Below, piece after piece: positions 16,546-26,309 of a DNA stretch of 64,000 nt. This DNA is from Oceanobacillus halotolerans (lineage in GTDB: Bacteria > Bacillota > Bacilli > Bacillales > Amphibacillaceae): positions 23,335 through 87,334 of the forward strand of contig NZ_WIXL01000013.1 of assembly GCF_010993955.1 (NCBI RefSeq), read 5' to 3'. The position numbers and the translations under genes are program-made. Within the stretch, counting starts at the first letter, position 1. The number at the start of each line of letters is the position of its first letter. Under the pieces are notes generated by a model. It was not told the DNA's origin and searched no databases. It saw only the letters and a program-made list of their open reading frames with translations.

Positions 16546-18375
16546 TTAATTTAACTTTGCTTTTTTAGCAGCTTTTTCACGTTCGCTTTTATTTAAAATC
16601 TTCTTACGTAATCGTATTGTTTCTGGTGTTACTTCACAATACTCATCATCGTTTAAATATTCAAGTGCTTCTTCAAGTGACATATTTCGTGTCTTTTTAA
16701 TCGTAGACGTTTGGTCCTTTGTTGCTGAACGGACATTGGTTAAATGTTTTTCTTTCGTGATATTAACAGTTAAGTCATTTTCCCGATTATGTTCCCCAAC
16801 AATCATTCCCGCGTAAATTTCAGTACCTGGATCGACAAATATGACACCACGATCTTCTAATTGCATAATACCATATGTGGATGCTTTCCCGTTTTCTAAA
16901 CTAACGAGAACCCCTTGTCTTCTTCCTCCAACCTGTCCTTTTACCAATGGCTCATAGGAATCAAATGTATGATTAATGATACCATAGCCACGCGTCTGTG
17001 ACATAAATTCGGTAGCATACCCAATTAGTCCTCGTGAAGGAACTTTAAACTCAATGCGAACTTGTCCATTCCCTTGGTTTACCATATCCAACATTTCACC
17101 TTTACGTTCACCAAGTGATTCCATTACAGCACCAGTGTATTCTTCAGGGACATCTACTTGAACACGCTCTACTGGTTCACATTTCACACCATCAATTTCT
17201 TTAATAATAACTTGTGGTTTTGATAATTGTAACTCATAGCCTTCCCGGCGCATATTTTCTATTAAAATAGATAAGTGTAATTCACCTCGTCCAGATACAA
17301 TCCATGCATCTGGTGAATCGGTTGGATCTACACGTAAACTTACATCTGTCTCCAATTGCTTCATTAAACGCTCTTCAATTTTCCTTGAGGTAATATATTT
17401 CCCTTCACGTCCAGCAAATGGACTATTATTCACAAGGAATGTCATTTGTAGTGTTGGCTCATCTATACGTAACCATGGAAGTGCTTCAGGATGATCATGC
17501 GGACAAATCGTTTCGCCAATATTGATATCATCCATACCCGCAATTGCGACGATATCACCTGCTGTTGCCTCTTGAATCTCGATCCGCTTCAACCCTATAA
17601 AACCGAATAGCTTGCTAATACGAAACGATTTTGTTGAACCATCCTTTTTCATGACAACTACTTGCTGTCCAACGCTTATTTTCCCACGAACGACACGACC
17701 CACACCAATACGACCTACATAGTCATTGTAATCAAGTAAGGTAATTTGAAATTGTAATGGTTCTTCTTCTGAATTGACTGGTGCAGGAATGTGTTCCATT
17801 ATCATGTTAAAAATGGGTTCCATTGTTTCCTGCTGGTTATCTGGCTCCTCACCTGATGTACCATTTAAAGCAGATGCATATGCTACTGGAAACTCTAGCT
17901 GTTCATCATCTGCTCCAAGCTCAATAAACAAGTCCAATACGTCATCAATTACTTCATCTGGTCGTGCATTTGGACGATCAATTTTATTTAAAACAACGAT
18001 TGGTGTTAATTTCTGCTCTAACGCTTTTTTCAATACAAAGCGTGTTTGTGGCATTGTACCTTCATAAGCATCTACTACTAGGATAACACCATCAACCATT
18101 TTCATGATACGTTCCACCTCACCACCAAAGTCAGCATGTCCTGGTGTATCCAAAATATTGATTGTTGTATCCTTGTAATTGATTGCTGTGTTCTTTGCTA
18201 ATATGGTAATGCCTCGTTCTCGTTCTAGATCATTTGAATCCATCGCTCTTTCATCGACTTGCTCATTTTCACGGAATGTTCCAGAGTATTTTAACAACTG
18301 GTCAACTAACGTTGTTTTTCCGTGGTCTACATGGGCGATGATAGCGATATTACGAATATCTTCTCTTAATTGCAT
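16546..18375 (-). CDS. typA: Ribosome-associated GTPase TypA/BipA
   Basis: A 609-residue translational GTPase. G1 is AHVDHGKT (14-21), switch I has RGITI, G3 is [10 protein letters not shown] and G4 is NKIDR. EF-G-like domains II, III and V follow, with the BipA-specific C-terminal domain containing [18 protein letters not shown]. It acts on the ribosome and influences 50S assembly and growth at low temperature or under stress. The length is normal for the family. The start has GAGGAGCG about 10 bases upstream. Monocistronic, with its own terminator. Confidence 0.96.
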   Translation of the reverse strand: MQLREDIRNIAIIAHVDHGKTTLVDQLLKYSGTFRENEQVDERAMDSNDLERERGITILAKNTAINYKDTTINILDTPGHADFGGEVERIMKMVDGVILVVDAYEGTMPQTRFVLKKALEQKLTPIVVLNKIDRPNARPDEVIDDVLDLFIELGADDEQLEFPVAYASALNGTSGEEPDNQQETMEPIFNMIMEHIPAPVNSEEEPLQFQITLLDYNDYVGRIGVGRVVRGKISVGQQVVVMKKDGSTKSFRISKLFGFIGLKRIEIQEATAGDIVAIAGMDDINIGETICPHDHPEALPWLRIDEPTLQMTFLVNNSPFAGREGKYITSRKIEERLMKQLETDVSLRVDPTDSPDAWIVSGRGELHLSILIENMRREGYELQLSKPQVIIKEIDGVKCEPVERVQVDVPEEYTGAVMESLGERKGEMLDMVNQGNGQVRIEFKVPSRGLIGYATEFMSQTRGYGIINHTFDSYEPLVKGQVGGRRQGVLVSLENGKASTYGIMQLEDRGVIFVDPGTEIYAGMIVGEHNRENDLTVNITKEKHLTNVRSATKDQTSTIKKTRNMSLEEALEYLNDDEYCEVTPETIRLRKKILNKSEREKAAKKAKLN

Positions 18376-18470
18376 AAAACGTACGCTCCTCTTTCATAAC
18401 GAAATGAATCAAACTATACTAGTATACCACATCCGAAACATTCTTCATATAAGGAAGTGCTTGATGATGC

Positions 18471-19796
18471 TTATTTGTTAGGAAAAATCATCTTAAACAT
18501 TGCACCACCATAGCGTGATTTGTGAACTGTTATCTGGCCGCCAGACTGTTCAACGATTGCTCGTGCAATTGCTAATCCTAGACCAGTTTCTCCATTTTTA
18601 CCTTTCACAAAACGATGAAAAATATGTGGTAATAATTCATTTTGGATTCCTGGACCATCATCTTCAACCATTATAATGCTTGCTTTATCATTTAGCCGAA
18701 CGCTGACATGAACTTTCGAATTTGCGTGGCGAATCGCATTTACGGTAATATTTAATAATGCTTGTAACATTTTCTCTTGATCAACATATAAGGTAGCGTC
18801 TTTTTCCACATTTGTATCAACGGTAACTTCTTTATCTCCTTTTAATGGCAAGGTCCGATCAGCGATTTGTTCCAATAATAAAGAAACCTCAACTTGATCT
18901 GGCTTATAAACAGCCTGTTCACTGTCTAATTTAGTTAGTAATATCATTTCATTTATAATTTTTTTCAGCCTGTTAACCTCCGTTACCAACATTTCTAACC
19001 CTTTTTGCTCATCTTTTTCGTCAAATACACGATCACGAATTCCTTCTGCATAACCTTGTATCGTCATTAACGGCGTTTTTAACTCATGACTGGCATTTTG
19101 AAAGAATGTTTGTTGTGACTTCATATAACGTTCTAGCTCAGTGGCCATGTCAAACACACTTTGTTCTAATTCTTTTATTTCACCAGAGGCCTTAACGGAT
19201 TCCACCTGATCAAATTGGCGTTTCTCTATTTTTTTAAGTTGTCGTTTTAATTTTGTCAACGGGGTTACTAATTTATTGGTAAGTAAGTAACTGAGAAGGA
19301 TTGCAACACCAGCACCAATTAAAAAGACAATGAATAAGCGAGCAATAAAATTATGTCGCACCGCTTCCAAGTCATTCAATGGTGTAAGTAAAATAAGTTC
19401 ATAACCGACACTTTCTGGATAAAAAAGAATACGAGAAGTTACAAACTTATCATCTTGGTACTCCCATAATGCCTTTGTGTCATCTGTAAAATCATTATTT
19501 AGGATAAAACCAGTCACCATATGACTTGGTAAAGTAGAATATAATACACGTTCTCGCCCACTATCATACAAAAATAATTGTAAATCTTGTTCCTGTAAAA
19601 AGTTTCTAAAATCTTGTTGATCGCTATACCCCTCATTTAAAACACTAACAAGGATTTCTCCCTTTTGCTCTAATTGTCTTTGTTCATCTTGAATTAATAA
19701 ATCCAAAATCAAGGAGTAAATCACATAACCAGTTACCGACATTATGACTACAAGTAACGTTGTAAATGCTATATTTAATTGGTAATGTAGTTTCAT
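18471..19796 (-). CDS. cssS: Sensor histidine kinase, CssS-like
   Basis: A 441-residue kinase. TM1 is at about 8-32, the extracytoplasmic sensor at about 33-155, TM2 at about 157-178, then a HAMP linker. The HisKA box QNASHELKTPLMTIQGYAEG is intact and the HATPase domain has NAIRHA, DDGPGI and GETGLGLAIA. CssS senses secretion and folding stress at the membrane-wall interface in B. subtilis. The assignment rests on the overlapping response regulator and on the divergent HtrA-type protease, which is the arrangement of cssRS with htrB. It overlaps the regulator gene by 4 bases (ATGA). Confidence 0.85.
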   Translation of the reverse strand: MKLHYQLNIAFTTLLVVIMSVTGYVIYSLILDLLIQDEQRQLEQKGEILVSVLNEGYSDQQDFRNFLQEQDLQLFLYDSGRERVLYSTLPSHMVTGFILNNDFTDDTKALWEYQDDKFVTSRILFYPESVGYELILLTPLNDLEAVRHNFIARLFIVFLIGAGVAILLSYLLTNKLVTPLTKLKRQLKKIEKRQFDQVESVKASGEIKELEQSVFDMATELERYMKSQQTFFQNASHELKTPLMTIQGYAEGIRDRVFDEKDEQKGLEMLVTEVNRLKKIINEMILLTKLDSEQAVYKPDQVEVSLLLEQIADRTLPLKGDKEVTVDTNVEKDATLYVDQEKMLQALLNITVNAIRHANSKVHVSVRLNDKASIIMVEDDGPGIQNELLPHIFHRFVKGKNGETGLGLAIARAIVEQSGGQITVHKSRYGGAMFKMIFPNK

Positions 19797-20482
19797 CCTG
19801 ATTCCTCTTCATTACGTATTCGATAGCCATATCCCCAAACCGTTTCAATAGGAATATTTTCGAACTTTTTTCGTAGGCGTTTCACTAAATCATCTACAGC
19901 GCGATCACTACCTACATAATCCTCTCCCCATACCTTCCGTAATAAATCATCTCGTGAAAAGGCATGATTTGGCTCTTGTGTAAATAACTGCAGCATATCA
20001 AACTCTTTTGTTGTCACTTCATGTTCTATCCCTTTCCAAAATACTCTTCGCTCATTTTTATAAATTAATAGATCACCAAACTTTAGTTTATCGGATGTGG
20101 TATTTTGATTGATGATGTTTTGCGTCCGTTTAAACAAACGTTTGATTCGTGCTACCAATTCTCTTGGACTGAAAGGTTTTGTTAAATAATCGTCTCCACC
20201 CAGCTCCAATCCTAATATTTTATCGATTTCTTCATCTTTTGCAGAAATAATAATAATTGGCACATCACTTTCTTTTCGTATTTTTTTACAGAACTCATAC
20301 CCATCCATACCAGGTAACATGATATCTAATATCCACATATCAGGTGGCTGCCTTTCCCATAATTCCCACGCCTCTTCTGCAGAGCTTAAAACGCTCACTT
20401 TATATCCTTCTTTTTTCAAATAGGCTGAAACTATGTTTTGAATGTTTTGGTCATCTTCTACAACACCAATATGATAATGCAT
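19793..20482 (-). CDS. cssR: OmpR-family response regulator, CssR-like
   Basis: A 229-residue regulator: receiver domain with a VVEDD acidic pair, phosphoacceptor Asp in WILDIMLPG and Lys in TKPFSP, then an OmpR-type winged helix ending WGYGYRI. It probably activates the divergent htr protease gene and its own operon under secretion stress, as CssR does. The ATG at 20482 is chosen because GTGGGGGA lies 7 bases upstream; a longer open frame to 20572 has no ribosome site and would intrude on the shared promoter region. Coupled to the kinase gene by a 4-base overlap. Confidence 0.86.
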   Translation of the reverse strand: MHYHIGVVEDDQNIQNIVSAYLKKEGYKVSVLSSAEEAWELWERQPPDMWILDIMLPGMDGYEFCKKIRKESDVPIIIISAKDEEIDKILGLELGGDDYLTKPFSPRELVARIKRLFKRTQNIINQNTTSDKLKFGDLLIYKNERRVFWKGIEHEVTTKEFDMLQLFTQEPNHAFSRDDLLRKVWGEDYVGSDRAVDDLVKRLRKKFENIPIETVWGYGYRIRNEEESG

Positions 20483-20644
20483 CAAAATCCCCCACTCCGT
20501 TACTGTTTTATCTCTATTTTTACACATTACAGCGTTCTGAACAATAAAATGCAAATTACACACTTTTTCCATATTTTTTCCAAATACCTACCAAAATTAT
20601 TGTTTATACTAATATTGTAAAGAAAAATAAAGGGGTGATAAGTA

Positions 20645-21901
20645 ATGGATCGTTTTAGTGATAATGAAAAACAAGAACATCTAGATGATGAATCAAAAGG
20701 ATTGGTAGCATCAACTAAGGTGAACCAGAAACCTAAAAAACGCCAAACCAAATACATCCTAAGCGGTTTGCTAGGAGGTGTTATCTCCGCTATTATTGTC
20801 ACATTCCTATTTACAAATAATTTAATTCCGATATCAATAAATGAAGATAATTCAACTAATCAAATTGCTTCAGCAGAAAATAATGAACCAGAAAATACAC
20901 CAGTCATTTCAAATGACATAGTTTCAGAAGATGCTGATACAGCCTCTAATATAAATGAAACATCAGAAGCTGTCGTAGGAATTCTAAACATGCAGCAACA
21001 AAACATTTGGACACCAAGTCAAGAATCAGGAACAGGATCAGGTATTATTTACAAAAAAGAAGATGGAAAAGCTTATATTGTCACCAATAACCATGTAGTT
21101 GAAGGTGCTGAAGAAATTGAAGTTGTATTAAGCAATGAAGAGCACCTTGAAGCAACTTTACTAGGTGCCGATGAGCTAAATGACTTAGCTGTGTTACAGG
21201 TAGATGGCAGCAGTATTGATGTAGTTGCAGATCTTGGTGTATCTGGAGATGTCGAGGTTGGTGACACTGTTATCGCAATTGGGAATCCATTAGGTATGGA
21301 GTTTTCTGGTTCTGTTACAAAGGGGATTATTAGTGGTTTAGAGCGTTCCATTAGTGTTGATACAAATGGTGACAGACAACCAGATTGGGTAACAGAAGTA
21401 TTACAGACTGATGCAGCTATTAATCCTGGTAATAGTGGTGGTGCATTAGTTAACACAGAAGGAGAAGTAATTGGGATAAACTCCATGAAAATTGCAAGAC
21501 AAGAAGTAGAAGGAATAGGATTTGCAATTCCAATTGATGCAGCATTACCGATTATCGAACAACTCGAAACAGAAGGGGAAATTATCAGACCATATATTGG
21601 CATTAGTACTGCGGAATTAAGTCAAGTACCCATGCAATACCGAAATCAGATTCAACTACCTGAAGATGTGGAAGGTGGAATGATAGTAGCTGATGTGGAA
21701 ATGAATTCACCTGCAGATGCAGCAGGTCTTCAACAATTTGATGTGATTACTAAGATTAATGGAGAACCTATAGCTTCATTGCTAGACTTACGAAAATATC
21801 TATACTCTGAAACAACTGTTGGAGATAGTGTAGAGATTGAAATATACCGTAATGGCACAAAAGAAACGGTAACACTTGATTTAGTCGAAAGGGAAAATTA
21901 A
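20645..21901 (+). CDS. htrB: HtrA/DegP-family membrane-anchored serine protease
   Basis: A 418-residue protease. A cytoplasmic basic N-terminus precedes one TM segment (about 38-58), an Asn/Glu-rich linker (60-105), a trypsin-like domain with triad His150 (NNHVVEG), Asp180 (ELNDLAVL) and Ser264 (GNSGGALVN), and a C-terminal PDZ domain (about 300-415). It degrades or refolds misfolded secreted proteins outside the membrane. Divergent from cssRS with a 160-base gap, as for B. subtilis htrB; htrA and htrB cannot be told apart from sequence alone. TATACT (20605-20610) is a candidate -10. It ends at a strong terminator. Confidence 0.9.
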   Translation: MDRFSDNEKQEHLDDESKGLVASTKVNQKPKKRQTKYILSGLLGGVISAIIVTFLFTNNLIPISINEDNSTNQIASAENNEPENTPVISNDIVSEDADTASNINETSEAVVGILNMQQQNIWTPSQESGTGSGIIYKKEDGKAYIVTNNHVVEGAEEIEVVLSNEEHLEATLLGADELNDLAVLQVDGSSIDVVADLGVSGDVEVGDTVIAIGNPLGMEFSGSVTKGIISGLERSISVDTNGDRQPDWVTEVLQTDAAINPGNSGGALVNTEGEVIGINSMKIARQEVEGIGFAIPIDAALPIIEQLETEGEIIRPYIGISTAELSQVPMQYRNQIQLPEDVEGGMIVADVEMNSPADAAGLQQFDVITKINGEPIASLLDLRKYLYSETTVGDSVEIEIYRNGTKETVTLDLVEREN

Positions 21902-21913
21902 CATTTAAACTTT

Positions 21914-21956
21914 AGCTTGTAGATAAACGATAGTTTTTTCTACAAGCTTTTTTTGC
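21914..21956 (+). terminator. Terminator of the htr gene
   Basis: A 10-bp stem AGCTTGTAGA/TCTACAAGCT (21914-21923 and 21939-21948) followed by a run of T's. Confidence 0.85.
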
Positions 21957-22061
21957 TTTCAAGTAACTTTGCTAACTTTCTTAATCGTCACTAACCATTA
22001 AACGATCTAACTGTGAACCTTTAATTTAAAAATCCTTGGGGTGATTTTTTTGATCTGAAGG

Positions 22062-22215
22062 CTGTTTTATAAAAAGATTGTTGCTTTTTCAAGCATTAAT
22101 CTTAATGCATAGTTGATGTATTATGCGCAATAAGTTTTATATCTGTTCATTACCGCTACGAAAATACACTACGCTTTCACCAAGGGCATAATATAGAAGA
22201 TGCGACGTAGAAAAT
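22062..22215 (+). repeat. Family D repeat, partial copy
   Basis: Starts AGGCTGTTTTATAAAAAGAT and TGTTGCTTTTTCAAGC and continues through ATGCGCAATAAG and TACACTACGCTTTCACCA. It matches the reverse strand of 300-490 and parts of 48337-48460, 35210-35430 and 54660-54830. It fills the gap before the zinc-ribbon gene; nothing else is seen in 21960-22400. Confidence 0.65.
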
Positions 22216-22422
22216 AACTAAGAATGAGAAAAGAGCCAAATAGTAAGAAAACGCATTACTCTTTTTCCTAGTGCATAGCATAGGAGGAGTAAAAACTAAT
22301 AAACTACCAATGAAAAATTTTTTCGAAAAAACAAGGATTTCCTGGGAAATTGTCGAATCAATTTGTGTTATAATATATTTTATATCTCTACACGATGTTT
22401 TTTAAAGGAAAGGAATGTGGTA

Positions 22423-23241
22423 ATGATGCAATGTCCTAATTGTAATCAACAAACGGAGGAAGGGAAGTTCTGCACAAATTGTGGTGCTTCATTATCAAAT
22501 GAAACTACAACACAAGATGCTGCTACAGTTGATACAGCAACTCAAGCACCTCAAACAGAACAACAAACAAGTGATATTGTCGAACAAGTCAAAGCAGCAG
22601 GTAGCAACTTTGGCCATTTTTTTATGACACTCGTCAAAAAACCAAGTGCTGCTGTAAAAGCTAATGGTAATGATGTTGTATCTGGTATTATATCTGTTGT
22701 TATTTTTGCATTATTACTTGGAATTGGCTATTACATATTACTAAAGAACTTCATGGAAGCAATGGGTGAATTAAGTACATTAGGCGGACTATTAGGATCT
22801 GGCGAGGAAACACAAAGTGTACCATTTACAGATGGTTTTTTATGGCCTTTTCTTAAGTTTATTATTTTATTTGCAATTATTATTGGATTATCTTATGCCT
22901 GTCTTAAAGTGGCAAAAAGCAATTATTCCATTCAAGATACCATCGCAAAATATGGTGCATACTTAATTCCATTTACACTTTTACTTGTTATTGGGTTTAT
23001 ACTAACACTTGTTAATCTTAGCTCTATTGGCGTCGTAGCAATCTTAGTGAGTTTAGTAGGTATCTTAATGATTGTCCCTACACTTGTAATTAACCATGAG
23101 TCATCCGAATCTATTGACAAGCTATATTTAGTAATTATTGGGTCAATCATTAATATTGTTGTGTTCTGGTATGTCATAAAATCTTTATTTACACCATTTT
23201 TAGAAAGTGGCTTTGGTGATCTATTTAGTAACTTTTTCTAA
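22423..23241 (+). CDS. Zinc-ribbon multi-pass membrane protein, unknown
   Basis: A 272-residue protein. The N-terminal zinc ribbon has paired CPNC and CTNC (about residues 4-25). A Thr/Gln-rich linker (about 27-60) leads to a membrane domain with five or six hydrophobic segments. No transport or catalytic motif is recognised. Proteins with a ribbon fused to a membrane domain are common in Firmicutes, and most are uncharacterised. The ATG at 22423 is chosen (AAAGGAAAGG about 10 bases upstream); the frame stays open upstream to 22363 without a ribosome site. Monocistronic with a terminator. Confidence 0.75.
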   Translation: MMQCPNCNQQTEEGKFCTNCGASLSNETTTQDAATVDTATQAPQTEQQTSDIVEQVKAAGSNFGHFFMTLVKKPSAAVKANGNDVVSGIISVVIFALLLGIGYYILLKNFMEAMGELSTLGGLLGSGEETQSVPFTDGFLWPFLKFIILFAIIIGLSYACLKVAKSNYSIQDTIAKYGAYLIPFTLLLVIGFILTLVNLSSIGVVAILVSLVGILMIVPTLVINHESSESIDKLYLVIIGSIINIVVFWYVIKSLFTPFLESGFGDLFSNFF

Positions 23242-23246
23242 AAAAA

Positions 23247-23272
23247 GGCTTGCCTAGTGGCAAGCTTTTTTA
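23247..23272 (+). terminator. Rho-independent terminator
   Basis: Stem GCTTGCC/GGCAAGC with a 4-base loop and six T's, 6 bases after the stop of the zinc-ribbon gene. Confidence 0.8.
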
Positions 23273-23276
23273 TAAG

Positions 23277-23569
23277 ATAAGAAATGTTGACTTTATTTTG
23301 TTCATATACAGGAACAGTCACGTCCAGCTTCGAGCGATTGACGACCTAGTGCCGATAGACATAAGGACGTGGCGTTCTCATCAGCCAGCGCCTACCCCTC
23401 GAGGTCATAAGTCAATCCACATTACGCGCAAAAAGCGCCACCTCGAGGCTTGGCTTATGCTTGGCAGATAAGAAACTACTTACTGCATAAGTGCAACTAA
23501 GGCTTTCGCCACTTGGCGACAAGCCAATTTTCTAATCGGGGGTGATCAAGGCGCTTGTGCTTTTGTTCT
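23277..23569 (+). repeat. Family B repeat, copy 3
   Basis: A shorter copy (about 290 bp) in which the central module is reduced. The ends are conserved (GGCGCTTGTGCTTTTGTTC at the right). It abuts the DUF2082 gene. Confidence 0.8.
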
Positions 23570-23571
23570 TT

Positions 23572-23781
23572 CTATCCTCCAAAAAACAAATCAAGAATAT
23601 TACTACCTCTTGAACTTTTCTTGTTATAGAACTCAGAGTAACCACAGTTTTTACAATAAACGACAATGAATTGATTATTTTGCATATCTAACATTTTTGA
23701 TAACCCTGTTCCTGTCATTGCTACTTCTTTAGTATCCGCATCTGTACTTCCACACTTTATACAGCCATCACTTTTATTCAT
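23572..23781 (-). CDS. Zinc-ribbon protein of the DUF2082 type
   Basis: A 69-residue protein with two cysteine pairs, CIKCG and CKNCG, that can form one zinc ribbon. Between them are the sequences MTGTGLSKMLDMQNN and FIVVYC, and the tail is GSNILDLFFGG, which fits the DUF2082 nucleic-acid-binding ribbon family. The function is unproven. AAGGAGG lies before the ATG. The stop codon is 2-3 bases from a family B repeat, so the mRNA 3' end probably lies in that repeat. Confidence 0.75.
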   Translation of the reverse strand: MNKSDGCIKCGSTDADTKEVAMTGTGLSKMLDMQNNQFIVVYCKNCGYSEFYNKKSSRGSNILDLFFGG

Positions 23782-23824
23782 CTAAAACGCCTCCTTATAC
23801 AACTATATACGGAAAGCGCCTCTT

Positions 23825-24502
23825 TTAAGTTTCATCTGGTTCACGATCTTCATAATCCCTATGATTTGGGGTAACACCTTTAAAATTCCCATGTCGGTCA
23901 GCAGCTAAAAAGCCTTCTGGTTCTTCCACACTTCCAATATTCTCATCATAATTTGGATACATTTCATTGTAATGGTCACGATCACCATAAAAATCAGATG
24001 GCGATTCAGATGTCCCATAATTGCTCACTTCTTGCCATGCATCTTCTGCGTCATATGCGGTTTGTTCTTCTTCTGTTATTTCATCTGGGTTAATATTCGG
24101 ACTGAATACTTCTTCTTCCATGGTACGGCGGTGTTCAAACGTATTATCACTTGCATGCTCCACACAACGGTCTGTAGTTGGTATTGCTGCCAAACGTTCA
24201 TAAGGAATATCAGCACCACATTTACTGCATATACCATATGTCCCTTCTTCGATTGCATGAAGTGCTTCATTAATTTCCTTCAACTCTTCTTCGGCATGTT
24301 CGTTTAGGGCAACATCTTTCTCTCTCTCATATAATTCGGTTCCATGATCTCCAGGGTGATTATCATAATTAGATAACTCACTCATTGATTCCTTTATTAA
24401 TTCTTCATTCATTCCAAAATGATCTTTTACATTTTCAATTAATTCATTTTGTCGTTCTAATAAAGCATTCTTACACTGTGATAGTTGCTCCTTAGTGATC
24501 AA
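23825..24502 (-). CDS. yteA: YteA-family sporulation protein (TraR/DksA zinc finger)
   Basis: A 225-residue protein. A charged helical N-terminus (about 1-95) contains NHPGDHGTELYEREKD. A TraR/DksA-type zinc finger follows (CSKCG with a distal Cys-Val-Glu-His), then an acidic C-terminal tail with NYGTSESPSDF. This combination fits the YteA family, found in spore formers and linked to sporulation by family annotation. The biochemical role is unknown; DksA-like zinc fingers often contact RNA polymerase. The TTG start at 24502 has GGAGG 9 bases upstream. Confidence 0.82.
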   Translation of the reverse strand: MITKEQLSQCKNALLERQNELIENVKDHFGMNEELIKESMSELSNYDNHPGDHGTELYEREKDVALNEHAEEELKEINEALHAIEEGTYGICSKCGADIPYERLAAIPTTDRCVEHASDNTFEHRRTMEEEVFSPNINPDEITEEEQTAYDAEDAWQEVSNYGTSESPSDFYGDRDHYNEMYPNYDENIGSVEEPEGFLAADRHGNFKGVTPNHRDYEDREPDET

Positions 24503-24581
24503 TATGATCAGCCTCCAATAGGTGTATAAGTATAAAAAGGATTGCTAACCATACTATGTGTAAGTTTGTTTGAATGATACT

Positions 24582-25028
24582 TTATTTTCGTTCCCAAATC
24601 ATGTCAATATGCGGAATATCATCTTCTAAATAGGACTCAGAAATTTGCTCAAACCCTAATGAACCATAAAAATTCTTCAAGTATTCCTGTGCTTGAATCT
24701 TAATAGCCGTTTCTTCCCATTCTTCTGTTATAAATTTGATGGCTTTTTCCATTATTTGTGTCGCATATCCATTGCCTCGATATTTCTCAACTACCATGAC
24801 TCGACCAATAGATGCTTCTTTAAATTTTAAATCTGCAGGTAACAATCGGACAATTGCGACTATCTCATCATCCATTTTCGCAAAAAAATGTAACGCTTCT
24901 TGATCATAATTGTCTAATTCCGGATAAGGACATTCTTGTTCAACAACAAATACATCAACACGAGCCTTCATTAGTTGATATAACTCTTTATTGGTTAATT
25001 CTTGAAATGATTTACGATACCAGTTCAT
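24582..25028 (-). CDS. ElaA-type GNAT acetyltransferase
   Basis: A 148-residue GNAT-fold protein. The N-terminal LTNKELYQLMKARVDVFVVEQ is the ElaA signature. The acetyl-CoA-binding loop is in VVEKYRGNGYATQIM and the C-terminal strand is FYGSLGFEQIS. It should acetylate a small molecule or protein amine in the cytoplasm; the natural substrate is unknown. GGAGGGG lies 8 bases before the ATG. It is divergent from the YkwC-like gene. Confidence 0.85.
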   Translation of the reverse strand: MNWYRKSFQELTNKELYQLMKARVDVFVVEQECPYPELDNYDQEALHFFAKMDDEIVAIVRLLPADLKFKEASIGRVMVVEKYRGNGYATQIMEKAIKFITEEWEETAIKIQAQEYLKNFYGSLGFEQISESYLEDDIPHIDMIWERK

Positions 25029-25139
25029 CTATAACCCCTCCACTATTTTAAATTTTTCAACTATTTTTCGTCTACTCTACAAAGGATTTCCCTACCCCCA
25101 TATCGAAATAAAGAATATTACCTAAAAGGGGGAACTTAA

Positions 25140-26015
25140 ATGGAAAATAAGGATGTAACAATTGGTTTTATTGGTACTGGTGTAATGGGAAAAAGCATGG
25201 CAAAAAATTTATTAGAAGCTGGCTATTCTTTAAATGTTTATACACGTACAAAGGAAAAAGCCTTGCCATTACTGGAATCTGGCGCAGTATGGGAACCATC
25301 TATCGCAGAACTTTCTAACAGTTCAACGATTATTATAACCATGGTCGGTTATCCCTCTGATGTGGAAGAAGTCTATCTTGGTGACGATGGTATTTTAAAC
25401 CATGCAAAGGAAGGGTCCTATCTCATTGATATGACAACATCAAAGCCTTCCTTAGCAAAAGAAATTGATCATCAAGCAACTTCTAAGAATATGTATACTC
25501 TTGATGCACCTGTTTCAGGTGGTGATGTTGGCGCTAAGAATGGGACTTTAGCAATTATGGTAGGTGGTGAAAACCAAGTATTTACGAAGCTGTCTCCTAT
25601 TTTCGAAATCCTTGGTGAAAATATCATACTACAAGGACCAGCTGGTGCTGGCCAACATACGAAATTAAGCAATCAAATAACCATCGCCTCTAATATGATC
25701 GGTGTATGTGAAGCAATTATATACGCTAAAAAAGCAGGATTAGATCCGTCTCGTGTATTAGATAGTATTTCAACTGGGGCTGCCGGCAGTTGGTCTTTAT
25801 CCAACCTAGCACCTCGAATGATTCAAAACGACTTTGATCCAGGATTTTATGTCAAACATTTTATTAAAGACATGAAAATTGCATTAGAATCTGCTCAAGA
25901 AATGGGTTTAGAAACACCTGGATTAGCCCTATCACTTAAGCTATATCAAGAACTTGCAGCAAAAGGGGAAGCTGATAGTGGTACCCAAGCACTAATCAAG
26001 CTTTTTTCGAGTTAG
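25140..26015 (+). CDS. ykwC: NAD(P)-dependent 3-hydroxyisobutyrate dehydrogenase-family oxidoreductase (YkwC-like)
   Basis: A 291-residue beta-hydroxyacid dehydrogenase. The Rossmann motif GFIGTGVMGKSMA is at about 9-21, the substrate-binding DAPVSGGDVGAKNGTL in the middle and the catalytic Lys in GQHTKLSNQ. The sequence follows B. subtilis YkwC closely from memory (MTTSKPSLAKEI, GAAGSWSLSNLAPRM). It oxidises a short beta-hydroxy acid; the substrate is not defined. AAAGGGGG precedes the ATG. Its last 20 bases overlap the convergent hypothetical gene, so the two transcripts are antisense at their 3' ends. Confidence 0.9.
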   Translation: MENKDVTIGFIGTGVMGKSMAKNLLEAGYSLNVYTRTKEKALPLLESGAVWEPSIAELSNSSTIIITMVGYPSDVEEVYLGDDGILNHAKEGSYLIDMTTSKPSLAKEIDHQATSKNMYTLDAPVSGGDVGAKNGTLAIMVGGENQVFTKLSPIFEILGENIILQGPAGAGQHTKLSNQITIASNMIGVCEAIIYAKKAGLDPSRVLDSISTGAAGSWSLSNLAPRMIQNDFDPGFYVKHFIKDMKIALESAQEMGLETPGLALSLKLYQELAAKGEADSGTQALIKLFSS

Positions 26016-26307
26016 ATTGGCTGTTCATTTCATGCTGTACCACAAATGCTAGATCATCGTTCCCAAAAAGGTGTAATACGTTTAGCACGGTTTGATCAGC
26101 TATAGGCTCGGACTCCTTCTTGGGAACGGTTAATTCCAATGCTGCTTTTAACTCAGGATTTTTCACCTGATGCGGGTATGCTTGTTGATACAATTCCTTA
26201 GGATCCAAATCGTGATTGATACACCATTGTGCATAAATTAAAATCATCATTTTTTCGTCATGTTGGTAGCTCTCAATAATTTTTTGTTCCATACCTTTTG
26301 ATTCCAA
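25996..26307 (-). CDS. Hypothetical protein, about 103 aa
   Basis: A small soluble, mostly helical protein. Notable segments are EKMMILIYAQWCINHDLDP, a conserved-looking LYQQAYP and a polar tail. I do not recognise the family. The TTG start at 26307 lies 2 bases beyond the methyltransferase stop, with GGAAAGTGAG at the end of that gene as ribosome site, so it appears coupled to the methyltransferase. The 3' end overlaps ykwC by 20 bases in convergent orientation. Confidence 0.6.
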   Translation of the reverse strand: MESKGMEQKIIESYQHDEKMMILIYAQWCINHDLDPKELYQQAYPHQVKNPELKAALELTVPKKESEPIADQTVLNVLHLFGNDDLAFVVQHEMNSQSNSKKA

Positions 26308-26309
26308 TT

